Source: Terriglobia bacterium (GTDB lineage: Bacteria > Acidobacteriota > Terriglobia > Terriglobales > Acidobacteriaceae). From it: a stretch of DNA of 64,000 nucleotides. Made by a program: the position numbers and the translations under genes. Location of the stretch: the NCBI GenBank assembly GCA_020073165.1, contig JAIQFP010000009.1:83221-147220 (forward strand). Reading direction: 5' to 3'. How positions within the stretch are numbered: the first letter of the stretch is position 1; each line of letters opens with the position of its first letter. Shown here in pieces: positions 35,121 through 43,442 of the stretch. The notes beneath the pieces are model-generated. The model made no database searches. It was given only the letters and a program-made list of their open reading frames with translations, and was not told where the DNA came from.

Positions 35121-35738
35121 ATGGCAAGAAAGCAGATTAATTCGAAGACCCCGAGCATCAACGCACAGCCCCGCCTTCATCAACGTGCGGGTGAAATTCA
35201 GTCCTACGGCACCGTGAATCACCTGCTGCCTCTTGAACTCGAGGAGCCCGTACGCTTGGAGATGACTGAACAATTGAACCAATTGCTTGCCGATACGATG
35301 ACGCTTCGCGACTTGTACAAGAAGTCCCACTGGCAGGTTGCGGGCCCGACCTTTTATCAGCTCCATCTGCTCTACGACAAGCACTATGACGAGCAGGTCG
35401 AGTTGGTCGACGGGATTGCCGAACGGATCCAGCTACTGGGGGGCGTCAGCATAGCCATGGCAGCGGATGTGGCGGAGACCACCCAGATCGAGCGCCCGCC
35501 TCGCGGCCGCGAAGAGGTCCCCGTGCAACTGTCACGATTGCTGGATGCTCACCAGGTAGTCATTCGCGAAGCTCGTACGCTGGCACGTCGTGCTTCCCAG
35601 CTTGGCGATGATGGCACAAACGACCTTGTGGTCAGCGAAGTGCTGCGTACCAATGAACTGCAAGTCTGGTTCTTGAGCGAGCATCTGGTCAACATGCCGT
35701 TGATCGAGGCCAAAGAGCCGTCAGTGACTGCAGCGTAG
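35121..35738 (+). CDS. dps: Dps family ferritin-like protein
   Basis: 205 residues. The Dps ferroxidase signature lies in LYKKSHWQVAGPTFYQLHLL and YDKHYDEQVELVDGIAERI (His, His/Asp and Glu ligands), within a four-helix bundle. An N-terminal tail of about 45 residues, rich in Lys/Arg/Gln, may bind DNA. Dps stores iron and protects DNA during starvation and oxidative stress. GAAGGAGAAG precedes the ATG. Followed after 232 bases by an alpha/beta hydrolase. Confidence 0.9.
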   Translation: MARKQINSKTPSINAQPRLHQRAGEIQSYGTVNHLLPLELEEPVRLEMTEQLNQLLADTMTLRDLYKKSHWQVAGPTFYQLHLLYDKHYDEQVELVDGIAERIQLLGGVSIAMAADVAETTQIERPPRGREEVPVQLSRLLDAHQVVIREARTLARRASQLGDDGTNDLVVSEVLRTNELQVWFLSEHLVNMPLIEAKEPSVTAA

Positions 35739-35970
35739 CAAAGCGTCTCTCAGCTTTGGATAGAACCGTCTTCGTCTTGGCGGTGCAGGCCTTTCTGAAG
35801 GTACCGGCCCTCACCTGGCCACACAACTCGTCATTCTGGGGATCTTTTTCGGGCCCACAGTTCTCGCAGTGAACAGGGTTCCATGTCCGGGCCAGCGCGT
35901 GCGGGTTGGTTAATGCATGGTCAGTCTGGCCCCTGGCAGCAAAGAAAAATCACAATAAGGAGATTACTCT

Positions 35971-36810
35971 ATGCCCACGATCACGACAAAAGATGGCACC
36001 CAGATTTACTACAAGGACTGGGGAACGGGACAGCCAATCGTTTTCAGTCATGGCTGGCCACTCAGCGCGGACGATTGGGATGCACAGATGCTGTTCTTCG
36101 GCCAGCACGGCTATCGAGTCATCGCGCATGACCGACGAGGGCACGGCCGTTCCACCCAGACGTGGGATGGCAACGAGATGAACATCTACGCCGACGATCT
36201 CGCGACACTCACGGAAAAGCTGGATCTGAAGAACGCAATCCATGTGGGCCACTCCACCGGCGGCGGAGAAGTTGCCCGCTACATCGGGCGGCATGGCACA
36301 AAACGCGTCGGCATGGCGGTGCTCATCAGTGCGGTGCCACCGCTCATGTTGAAGACGGAAAAGAACCCTGGTGGCCTGCCCATCTCGGTTTTTGACGGCC
36401 TCCGAGCCGCGCTTACAGAAAATCGGGCGCAGTTTTACAAGGACCTTACGCTCCCGTTCTACGGCTACAACCGGCCCGGTGCCAAGATTTCGGAAGGCAT
36501 CCGGGAACACTGGTGGCTGCAGGGCATGATGGGAGGAATGAAGCCGCAGTACGACTGCATCAAGGCTTTCTCGGAGACGGATTTTACGGAGGACCTCAAG
36601 AAGTTCGATGTGCCAACCCTGATTCTTCATGGCGATGATGATCAGATCGTGCCAATCGGCGCAGCCGGTTTGATGTCTGCCAAGATCGTGAAGAATGCCA
36701 CGCTGAAGGTATACCCAGGTTTTCCGCACGGGATGTTCAAGACCCATGCGGACCAGATCAATGCCGACTTGCTCGCGTTCGTCAAACAAAGCAAGGAGGC
36801 GGCGGCCTAA
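35971..36810 (+). CDS. Alpha/beta hydrolase (non-haem chloroperoxidase / aryl esterase family)
   Basis: 279 residues. Catalytic Ser95 sits in GHSTGGG, the acid in HGDDDQIVP (about residue 224) and His253 in [10 protein letters not shown]. The oxyanion loop is [14 protein letters not shown]. Members hydrolyse esters and, with organic acids and peroxide, perhydrolyse them, hence the name chloroperoxidase. AAGGAG lies 8 bases before the ATG. Natural substrate unknown. It precedes a truncated cyclic-nucleotide-binding gene by 39 bases. Confidence 0.9.
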   Translation: MPTITTKDGTQIYYKDWGTGQPIVFSHGWPLSADDWDAQMLFFGQHGYRVIAHDRRGHGRSTQTWDGNEMNIYADDLATLTEKLDLKNAIHVGHSTGGGEVARYIGRHGTKRVGMAVLISAVPPLMLKTEKNPGGLPISVFDGLRAALTENRAQFYKDLTLPFYGYNRPGAKISEGIREHWWLQGMMGGMKPQYDCIKAFSETDFTEDLKKFDVPTLILHGDDDQIVPIGAAGLMSAKIVKNATLKVYPGFPHGMFKTHADQINADLLAFVKQSKEAAA

Positions 36811-36849
36811 GCCCATTCGTCAAGGAATGAGGAGGGGTTGGGAATAACT

Positions 36850-37266
36850 ATGTCTTCTTGGCCTGTACCTAGCGCACTCGACGCCAGCACCCAAGCCTTT
36901 CCAGTGTTGACAGCGGCGCAGATCAGCCGTGTCCGCTCCGGCAGCAAGTTGCGAAGAGTAGAACCGGGTGAGATCCTTTTTGAGCCGGGTGATACGCAGG
37001 TCCCTTTCTTCGTCCTGCTGTCGGGAAGCCTAGACGTCGTCCAGTCCGATCTGTCGGGTGAGCGCCTGCTGGTGACGCACCTCCCAGGTGGGTTCACTGG
37101 CGAGATCAACATGATCTCCGGCCAGCGATGCATTGCCCGCGGTCGCGTGACCCAAGCCGGCGAGTTTCTCGAGCTCAGTGCGGAAGGTCTGTCCTCCCGT
37201 GGGCCGAGGTTCTCACGTGGCCCCTTCCGACTGCCTCCTGAGAGATATTCATTTACACTCTGTTAA
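36850..37266 (+). pseudogene. Truncated cyclic-nucleotide-binding-domain protein
   Basis: 138 residues. Residues about 20-118 are a CNB/Crp-type beta roll (EPGEILFEPGDTQVPFFVLL, GGFTGEINMISGQRCIARGR). The last 25 residues (after LELSAEGL) are unlike any continuation of the domain. In Acidobacteria, as I recall, this domain often fronts a thioredoxin reductase-like flavoprotein, so the gene looks cut at about 37190 with the reductase part lost. A ribosome site (GGGA) lies before the ATG at 36850. It might still make a free CNB domain. Confidence 0.6.
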
Positions 37267-37316
37267 CCATCGAGGGCTAAAATAATGCAGAGACGCTTGG
37301 GAAGAGGAGGTGTCGG

Positions 37317-37493
37317 ATGGAGGGGGGAACTTCCTTCGAGAAAGTGGTAAAGGAGCTGCGACTGTCGCCCGAACAGTACGAGCAGTCGATTCCTCTCAAA
37401 GAGTGGGTTCGTCTAAACAAAGATGAGAAGTACGTGCCATCGGACTTGCTGAAAGCCTGGGGCTTTGCGGAAGACGACACGCTTCCCAGCTGA
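37317..37493 (+). CDS. 58-residue conserved-looking hypothetical protein
   Basis: The reading starts MEGGTSFEKVVKELRLSPEQ, goes on with YEQSIPLKEWVRLNKDEKYV and ends PSDLLKAWGFAEDDTLPS before a TGA. AGGAGG lies 6 bases before the ATG, a full-strength ribosome site. Codon use and a helix-turn pattern (VVKELRLSPEQYEQS; PSDLLKAWGF) support a real gene. No named family recognised. It stands between the truncated CNB gene and phoU (opposite strand). Confidence 0.75.
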   Translation: MEGGTSFEKVVKELRLSPEQYEQSIPLKEWVRLNKDEKYVPSDLLKAWGFAEDDTLPS

Positions 37494-37537
37494 CCACGCC
37501 AAGAGTAGCTATAATTCTGTCTGCTCTCGCAAGAGAA

Positions 37538-38230
37538 TCATTCCTTCGGCCGTCGCCGCTTGGTCTCATGACGCAAGCTGCGGCCCTCCACCAGGTGAAA
37601 GACCTCTTCGGCCAGGTTCTTGGCGTGATCTCCCGCCCGTTCGAATGCCTGGGCCACAAGTAACAGGTTGGTGCTGTATTCATGCCCGCGCCGGTCAGTG
37701 TTCTGCAGGTGCCGCTGAAATACGGCATGGCAGGTTTGGTTGATGCGCGCATCCGTCTGTAGTACCCAACCGGCCGCGTCAACGTCGTGCCCGACAAATC
37801 CCTGGTGAATGTGGTCCAGCATCTCCTCCAGGGTTTCTGCCATTTGGATCAAGTCGCGGCTGTCCTCACGTTGCAAGGCATGGGTCGCGCCCTGGAGCCG
37901 CTTGGTGGCAGTCCATGCCAGGTCGCCGATGCGCTCCAAATCAGTGCTGAACTTCAGGCAGGCGAGTAACTCACGGGCTTCGGCCTCGGTCACCTCGGTG
38001 ATAGCGCTGCTGATCTGGTCGTCCACCCGGCGCTCGATGCGGTCCAGTTCTTTCTCGCAATCCTTGACCGCCAGGAAGGCCATTTTCGAGGAGTGTGCGA
38101 CAAACTCCTTCACGTTGGAGGCGGCATCCTTGGCGACCAGGCAAGCTTGCCGGATCAGGGCGGTCAGCTCCTTGGTGGACTCAGGCTCGCGTGAAACGGC
38201 TCGTTTCATACCAGTTCTGGAGGCGCACAT
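37538..38230 (-). CDS. PhoU-like phosphate transport regulator
   Basis: 230 residues, two PhoU three-helix repeats with the E/DxxxD metal-binding motifs (KFSTDLERIGDLAWTATKR and AQAFERAGDHAKNLAEEVFH). PhoU proteins restrain the PhoR/PhoB response and adjust Pst transport. No pst or pho genes lie close by. A later ATG at 38209 could also be the start; neither has a clear Shine-Dalgarno. Confidence 0.88.
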   Translation of the reverse strand: MCASRTGMKRAVSREPESTKELTALIRQACLVAKDAASNVKEFVAHSSKMAFLAVKDCEKELDRIERRVDDQISSAITEVTEAEARELLACLKFSTDLERIGDLAWTATKRLQGATHALQREDSRDLIQMAETLEEMLDHIHQGFVGHDVDAAGWVLQTDARINQTCHAVFQRHLQNTDRRGHEYSTNLLLVAQAFERAGDHAKNLAEEVFHLVEGRSLRHETKRRRPKE

Positions 38231-38451
38231 CTACCGCTGAGAATTCCGGGGTCAGGTATAACACGGAGGACGTCCCGGCGCACTAGCGAGAGGAACCACG
38301 GCAAAAACTTCAGTCTACCACCGCCACATTTCGGCCAGGTTTCAGCAATGTGAATATTCCGTGAATGGCCACTGTTACCAAGGTGTGTTCCGCGAAGAGA
38401 ATTTCGCAAGCGATTCATCAAGCTTTAACACCCATGCACTAGAAATGGTGC

Positions 38452-39261
38452 ATGACTACGCCGTGTTTCGACACGGTGATCCTTTCCGACCTGCACCTGG
38501 GGTCGGAGGTTAGCCGTGCCAAAGCTGCGTTGCAGATGCTGAAGAGGACGTCCTTTCAGCGTCTGATCCTGTTGGGCGACATCTTCTGCGACTTGAACTT
38601 CCGCCGCCTCAAGAAAGAACACTGGCAGTTCCTCAGCCACATTCGCAAGCTATCCAATCCCAAGCGCAAGATTGAGGTGGTGTGGGTGGAAGGCAACCAT
38701 GACCAGGGGCTTTCAGAAGTCATGTCGCACCTGGTTGGGATCGAAGTGTACCAGGAGTATGTCTGGGAGTATCGAGGCATCCGCCACCTGGCAATTCACG
38801 GGCACCAGTTCGACGGTTTCGTGCTGGGAAATTTACCGTTGAGCAAGTTCTTGACAGTGCTCTACCTGCAGTTCCAAAAGTTGGATTTTGGGCAGAAGCG
38901 GCTGGCGCGCTGTTTCGACCGGCTCGATACGGCCTGGCTTCGGCTCTCGAGCAAGGTTGCGCGAGGCGCGCTCAACCACGCCCAGGCAAAGAACGCCCAG
39001 CGTGTCTTCTGTGGGCACACCCACGAAGCCATGCGTACGGAACGCAACCAGATTGAATACTTCAACACCGGCAGCTGGACCCAGTCCGCCGCCACGTATG
39101 TCACTATTAGCGAGGAAGGGGTGAAGATCCATGAATACCACGAGCGAGCTGACGATCGTGATCCCTGCGAAGAACGAGGCGAAACTCATTCCGAAATTGC
39201 TGTGTTCGCTGGCTCGACAGGATTACCCGCTGATGTCGAGTACGAAGGTTTACCTGTGTGA
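38452..39261 (+). CDS. Calcineurin-like metallophosphoesterase (LpxH-type)
   Basis: 269 residues. The metal-binding motifs are all present: ILSDLHLGS, LLGDIFCDLNF, VEGNHDQG, AIHGHQFDG and VFCGHTHEAM. The set resembles UDP-2,3-diacylglucosamine hydrolases and related phosphatases of envelope lipid metabolism, but identity within the family is open. The core ends near EGVKIHEYHE; the last 40 residues are read out of frame from the first codons of the next gene (131-base overlap), so the natural stop may have been lost. Confidence 0.85.
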   Translation: MTTPCFDTVILSDLHLGSEVSRAKAALQMLKRTSFQRLILLGDIFCDLNFRRLKKEHWQFLSHIRKLSNPKRKIEVVWVEGNHDQGLSEVMSHLVGIEVYQEYVWEYRGIRHLAIHGHQFDGFVLGNLPLSKFLTVLYLQFQKLDFGQKRLARCFDRLDTAWLRLSSKVARGALNHAQAKNAQRVFCGHTHEAMRTERNQIEYFNTGSWTQSAATYVTISEEGVKIHEYHERADDRDPCEERGETHSEIAVFAGSTGLPADVEYEGLPV

Positions 39262-39856
39262 CGCCAATTCTACCGACGGCACAGCGGAGATCGCCCGCAG
39301 CTACGAGGGGCAGCTTAACCTGGAAGTGATTCCGGGCGGCATTCCGTCGGTCGGACGCAACCTTGGAGCTCGGCAGGGGCGCACGCCCTACGTGTTGTTC
39401 ATTGACGCGGACATGGAACTGGCGGATTCAACGCTGGTCCGCCGTGCGGTCGAGTTGATGAAGCGGAAGAAGCTCCATTGCCTGACGACGAACATTTCCT
39501 GTCCGGAAGGTTCTATGTGGGACCGCGCGCTATACGTCGGTAACAACCTGATGCAGCACCTCTCACGGCTTGCCAAGCCGTTCAGCACCGGGATGTTCAT
39601 GCTGTTCGACAGGGCACAGTTCGATCGCTTGGGAGGCTTCCACGAACAAGTGCTGTTCGCCGAAGATTATCTGCTGAGCCAGAAAGTGGCGCGCAGCCGG
39701 TTCAGGGTCTTGAGGGGCAAAGTGCTGACCACCAATCGCCGCTTCAAAAAGATGGGTCACTTCAAGCTGATCCGCCTGTTCCTCAACACCGCACTGCACA
39801 GCTTGAGCGAGAGCTACTACCTTCGCGACCACGGATACTGGCGGTCGGAGGCGTAG
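39131..39856 (+). CDS. Family 2 glycosyltransferase
   Basis: 241 residues, GT-A fold. Opens with ELTIVIPAKNEAKLIPKLL; the nucleotide-sugar metal motif is LFIDADMEL; a hydrophobic region lies near the C terminus (HFKLIRLFLNTALHSLSES). It probably adds a sugar to a lipid or surface glycan in the cytoplasmic leaflet. It starts inside the preceding metallophosphoesterase gene, in another frame, so translation is likely coupled, suggesting that both act in the same envelope process. Confidence 0.88.
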   Translation: MNTTSELTIVIPAKNEAKLIPKLLCSLARQDYPLMSSTKVYLCDANSTDGTAEIARSYEGQLNLEVIPGGIPSVGRNLGARQGRTPYVLFIDADMELADSTLVRRAVELMKRKKLHCLTTNISCPEGSMWDRALYVGNNLMQHLSRLAKPFSTGMFMLFDRAQFDRLGGFHEQVLFAEDYLLSQKVARSRFRVLRGKVLTTNRRFKKMGHFKLIRLFLNTALHSLSESYYLRDHGYWRSEA

Positions 39857-39938
39857 CGCCGGTGCCCGACGGCTAAGCTTGCCCGGAGCGGAGTCGAAGG
39901 TTGGGGGTGCCCCGCCCGCACCCGGGTGTAGGGTACCT

Positions 39939-41357
39939 TTAGTCCGGCGTCAGTTCGATCCCAGCAGGGAAGTACTGGTTGACCATCTCTGGCGAGATGC
40001 AGTTGCCGCGCGCGATGGCTCCATACAGCCGCCCACTGTTGCGCACGGTCCGCTGCTGCGTCTTCGGGTCCAAAGCGACCAGTCCAAAGCGGAGTTTCCA
40101 GCCCTCGCTCCACTCGAAGTTGTCGGTCAGGGTCCAGTGGAAGTATCCGCGAATATCCTGCCCTGCCTGGATGAGCCGGTCCAACTCCTGCACTACGTTC
40201 ACGATGAGCCAAGGCCGAATGCGGTCGTCTGCGTCCGGAACCCCATTCTCCAGAACGTAGATTGGCTTACCGATGCGTGCCACGCGCTCGACTGCCACGC
40301 GAATGGCTGCCGGATAAGCCTCCCCATAGGGTTGCTCGACTCCGTGGTCACCCTGCGGGACATGGGGCGGCACGAAGACCCGTGCAAACATCTGCGAGGC
40401 AATCCTGGCGTCGAAGGCTACGTGAAACCGGCTGTAGACATTCAAGCCGACAAAATCACATGCCCCTTTCACCTCGGTAAGATCTCCGCTCGCCAGGCTG
40501 AGCGGGAATACCAGCTTTCCCAGCTCGATCAGTCGAAGAAAACTCTCGTTGAAAAGCTCGTTGACTAGCCCTGTCACCCAGCGATCGCGCCGCGCCCCTG
40601 GCCGGGCAGGCTGGAAAACCACGAAGTTGTGCGCCCAACCCACTTGGGCTTGCGGCTGAAGCTCGTGAATGGCGCGATATGCCTGAGTGTGGGCCCGAGC
40701 CAGCGCGTTGACCAAGGCAACGGCAGTGAGGATCTGTCCCCGCCGGCCGGGAGGAAATTCGCCCAGAACGTAGCCCAGGGTCGCATACACATTGGGCTCG
40801 TTGAACGTCACCCAGTGCTGGCACAGATCTCCCAGAGCGGAAACAACGTGGCGAACAAAGCGTCCAAACAGGTCCGCAGCTCCGCCCCCGAGAAATGCGC
40901 CTCTCTGCTCGAACCACAGCGGATGCGTGAAGTGATGCAGACAGACCATTGGCTGGATGCCACGCTGGTGCAGGGCCTCGAGCATCTGGCGATAGCGGCG
41001 CACAGCAAGCGCATCGTAACGCCCTTCCCGGGGCTCGATTCGGCTCCACTCCACCGAGAGGCGCAGCGCGTTGATGCCCATTTCCTGCGCCAGATCAAAA
41101 TCGCGTTCCGCATTGTTCCACCAGTCACAAGCCTTGCCGGAACGGTCGCCCGACTTGATCCGGCCTGCCTGTTCCCACGCCGCCCACTGGTTGTTGTCGT
41201 TGCCGCCCTCCACCTGGTGGGCCGCAGTGGAGACGCCCCACAGGAATCCCTCCGGAAATCGGGAACCCGCGGTCACCCGCGGTGCGACATCGGTTAGATT
41301 GCGGCTGTTTTGTTTCACCTTCACGTTTCCGCATTCTAGGTCATGGGCCTCGTCCAC
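39939..41357 (-). CDS. Family 1 glycoside hydrolase (beta-glucosidase)
   Basis: 472 residues. GH1 signature FPEGFLWGVSTAAHQVEG at 34-51; acid/base Glu187 in VTFNEPN; nucleophile Glu370 in PIYVLENGVPD; later HWTLTDNFEWSEGWKLRFGL lines the aglycone site. It should cleave beta-glucosides or galactosides with retention. No signal peptide, so cytoplasmic. GTG at 41357 is the furthest start; a GTG about 11-13 codons later is equally possible. Confidence 0.93.
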   Translation of the reverse strand: MDEAHDLECGNVKVKQNSRNLTDVAPRVTAGSRFPEGFLWGVSTAAHQVEGGNDNNQWAAWEQAGRIKSGDRSGKACDWWNNAERDFDLAQEMGINALRLSVEWSRIEPREGRYDALAVRRYRQMLEALHQRGIQPMVCLHHFTHPLWFEQRGAFLGGGAADLFGRFVRHVVSALGDLCQHWVTFNEPNVYATLGYVLGEFPPGRRGQILTAVALVNALARAHTQAYRAIHELQPQAQVGWAHNFVVFQPARPGARRDRWVTGLVNELFNESFLRLIELGKLVFPLSLASGDLTEVKGACDFVGLNVYSRFHVAFDARIASQMFARVFVPPHVPQGDHGVEQPYGEAYPAAIRVAVERVARIGKPIYVLENGVPDADDRIRPWLIVNVVQELDRLIQAGQDIRGYFHWTLTDNFEWSEGWKLRFGLVALDPKTQQRTVRNSGRLYGAIARGNCISPEMVNQYFPAGIELTPD

Positions 41358-41459
41358 GCATCCCCCTCAGGGTTACCAGTGATGTGCATCGAGCCGGCGG
41401 GTCCGGACAAAAGGGCTGTGTCCAATCTGGAATCCACGACCGCAGTGTCCCTCTGGTGC

Positions 41460-41479
41460 TATAGTAAGTAAGCACTTAC
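41460..41479 (+). promoter_or_regulatory. tetR promoter -10 and overlapping operator
   Basis: TGC-TATAGT (-10 at 41460-41465) overlaps a perfect inverted repeat GTAAGT-AAGC-ACTTAC at 41464-41479, which abuts the ATG at 41480. The repeat is a likely operator for autorepression by the TetR protein. The transcript would be nearly leaderless. Confidence 0.6.
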
Positions 41480-42220
41480 ATGCGTCTAGCCGCCCAGCAT
41501 CGTCGCCAGCAGTTGATCGACGCAGCCATGCGCTTGTTCTCGGTGCAGGGTTTTGACGGCACCACCACCCGCGAAATCGCGGCGGCGGCCGGGGTCAACG
41601 AAGCCATCATTTTCCGCCACTTTACCAGTAAGGAGGACCTCTACTGGGCCGTGGTTTCCAGCCGGATCCAGGCCTCGGGCCGCAAGCAAAAGCTGCGGGA
41701 ACTGATCGCTTGCGGCGGAGAGGAGCGCAAGGTGCTGGCGGCGATCGCGGAGATCTGGCTGCGCAGGACCAGAAAAGATGCGGCGCTTAGCCGCCTGCTA
41801 TTTTTCAGTGCCTTGCGCAACCGCAAGCTCACAGATGAGTTCTTTCGCAATTACATCATGGAATCTTTTGATCTGCTGGCCGACTATTTCCGCAAGGCCG
41901 CTAACCGCGGGCGATTTCGGAACGTCGATTCGGTAGTGGCAGCGCGCGGTTTCTTGGGCATGATTGCCTACCACAACCTGGTGCAGGAGCTCTTTGGCGG
42001 TGATCGTTACCAGCAGTTCGACCCGCACACTTTGGGAGTGCAGTTGGCCGACGTCTGGCTTGACGGCATTTCCGCCAGGACCAACCACGCCACAGGCCGA
42101 GATGGTGCGAATGGGAGGAAGGCGCCGGTGGCTGACCCGCAGGAACCTCGAAAGAACCAAGGCAAAGCAGCAAGGAGGACTCGTTTCCGAAGCGTCACAA
42201 AGAGTAATTCGACTTCATAG
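41480..42220 (+). CDS. TetR/AcrR family transcriptional regulator
   Basis: 246 residues. The N-terminal helix-turn-helix spans about 8-54 (RQQLIDAAMRLFSVQGFDGT, TTREIAAAAGVNEAIIFRHF). The C-terminal ligand domain is unclassified; the last 40 residues are basic and low in complexity. It directly precedes an RND efflux adaptor and pump on the same strand, so it most likely represses them and itself through the palindrome at its own start. Confidence 0.9.
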   Translation: MRLAAQHRRQQLIDAAMRLFSVQGFDGTTTREIAAAAGVNEAIIFRHFTSKEDLYWAVVSSRIQASGRKQKLRELIACGGEERKVLAAIAEIWLRRTRKDAALSRLLFFSALRNRKLTDEFFRNYIMESFDLLADYFRKAANRGRFRNVDSVVAARGFLGMIAYHNLVQELFGGDRYQQFDPHTLGVQLADVWLDGISARTNHATGRDGANGRKAPVADPQEPRKNQGKAARRTRFRSVTKSNSTS

Positions 42221-42248
42221 GAAGCAGGAACGTGTGGAGCACAAAACG

Positions 42249-43442
42249 ATGAAGTGGAACGCCATATTACGACCCCGCTATTTCCTCTTAATTTCTACGC
42301 TGGGACTCGGCGCGTTTTTTGCGGCTGGTTGCAGCAGCAAAGAAGCGGTACAGGCAGCCAGCGTTGGCCGCCCCCCTGCGCCGGTGGTGGTAGCCAGCGT
42401 TGAACAGCGTGATGTTCCGGTGCAGATCAGCGCTATTGGCAACGTCGAAGCGTATCAGACAGTGCAGATTCGGTCGCAAGTGAATGGCCAGATTGAGCAC
42501 ATTTTCTTCAAAGAGGGCCAGGACGTTAACCAAGGTCAGTTGTTATTCCAACTGGACAAGCGTCCGTTCCAGGCCGACCTGGAGAAGGCCATTGGCAACT
42601 TGCGGCACGACGAGGCCACCGCAGAAAACTCGCGGTTGCAGGCCGAACGCTATACCGCGCTGGAGAAGCAAGGCGTCATCTCCCGCGAGCAGGCTGATCT
42701 GCAGCGTTCCCAGGCTAAGGCCGATGCTTCTGCGGTGCAGGCCGACCAGGCTGCTGTGGATGCTGCGCGCGTGCAGTTACAGTACACCGACATCAAGGCG
42801 CCGATCGACGCTCGAACCGGGGCTTTGATGATCAACCTGGGCAATCTGGTGAAGGCCAACGACACGCCATTCCTGGTGCAGCTCAACCAGGTCACTCCGA
42901 TTTACGTCACCTTCTCTATCCCGGAGACCAGTCTGGGCGAGGTGCGCCGTTATTCCACCGGCCGCCAGCTCAAGGTGTTGGCCTATCCCAAAGGTCAATC
43001 AACTCCTGCAGAGGGCTATCTCACATTTATCGACAACGGGGTCGACACCCAGACCGGCACTGTGAAGCTTAAGGGAACCTTCACCAACAAAGATCGCCGC
43101 TTGTGGCCGGGGGAATTCGTGGATACGGCGTTGGAACTCTCGATTCAGAAGAATGCCATCGTAGTGCCTTCCAAGGCCATCCAAACCGGGCAGCAGGGCG
43201 AGTACGTGTACGTGGTCACGGCCGACAGCACGGCTGAGGCTCGGTTGGTGAAGACCTCCGGCACATTCCAGGACCTGACCCTGGTGGCAGACGGGCTGAA
43301 GACCGGGGAGCGGGTGATCGTGAACGGGCAGTTGCGGGTCGCACCCAACGCCAAGGTGGTGGTGCAGAGCACGACGTCCGGCAAGGCCCCATCGAATGCC
43401 GAGGCCGCCACCGGATCGGCGGCCGCGGGAGGCGCTTTGTGA
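42249..43442 (+). CDS. RND efflux membrane-fusion (adaptor) lipoprotein
   Basis: 397 residues from the ATG at 42249. A lipoprotein signal ends FFAAG-Cys28. HlyD/AcrA-type architecture: lipoyl halves (YQTVQIRSQVNGQIEHIFFK and IKAPIDARTGALMINLGNLV), a coiled-coil hairpin of Gln/Ala-rich helices (about 105-165), and a beta-barrel region. The adaptor links the inner-membrane pump to an outer-membrane channel. Stop overlaps the pump's GTG start by four bases (GTGA). A GTG at 42234 is an alternative start. Confidence 0.92.
   Translation: MKWNAILRPRYFLLISTLGLGAFFAAGCSSKEAVQAASVGRPPAPVVVASVEQRDVPVQISAIGNVEAYQTVQIRSQVNGQIEHIFFKEGQDVNQGQLLFQLDKRPFQADLEKAIGNLRHDEATAENSRLQAERYTALEKQGVISREQADLQRSQAKADASAVQADQAAVDAARVQLQYTDIKAPIDARTGALMINLGNLVKANDTPFLVQLNQVTPIYVTFSIPETSLGEVRRYSTGRQLKVLAYPKGQSTPAEGYLTFIDNGVDTQTGTVKLKGTFTNKDRRLWPGEFVDTALELSIQKNAIVVPSKAIQTGQQGEYVYVVTADSTAEARLVKTSGTFQDLTLVADGLKTGERVIVNGQLRVAPNAKVVVQSTTSGKAPSNAEAATGSAAAGGAL

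Noticed and set aside
35739..35970. Possible transporter remnant (LATQLVILGIFFGPTVLAV) before the alpha/beta hydrolase.
   Set aside because: Too short, no start codon and no second conserved segment; could be chance hydrophobic reading.
37510..37515. TATAAT box before phoU on the plus strand.
   Set aside because: No -35 box and no gene follows on that strand; it points into the 3' end of phoU.
41964..42248. Open frame extending the RND adaptor back into tetR.
   Set aside because: The lipoprotein signal begins at 42249 and the upstream part is tetR in another frame.
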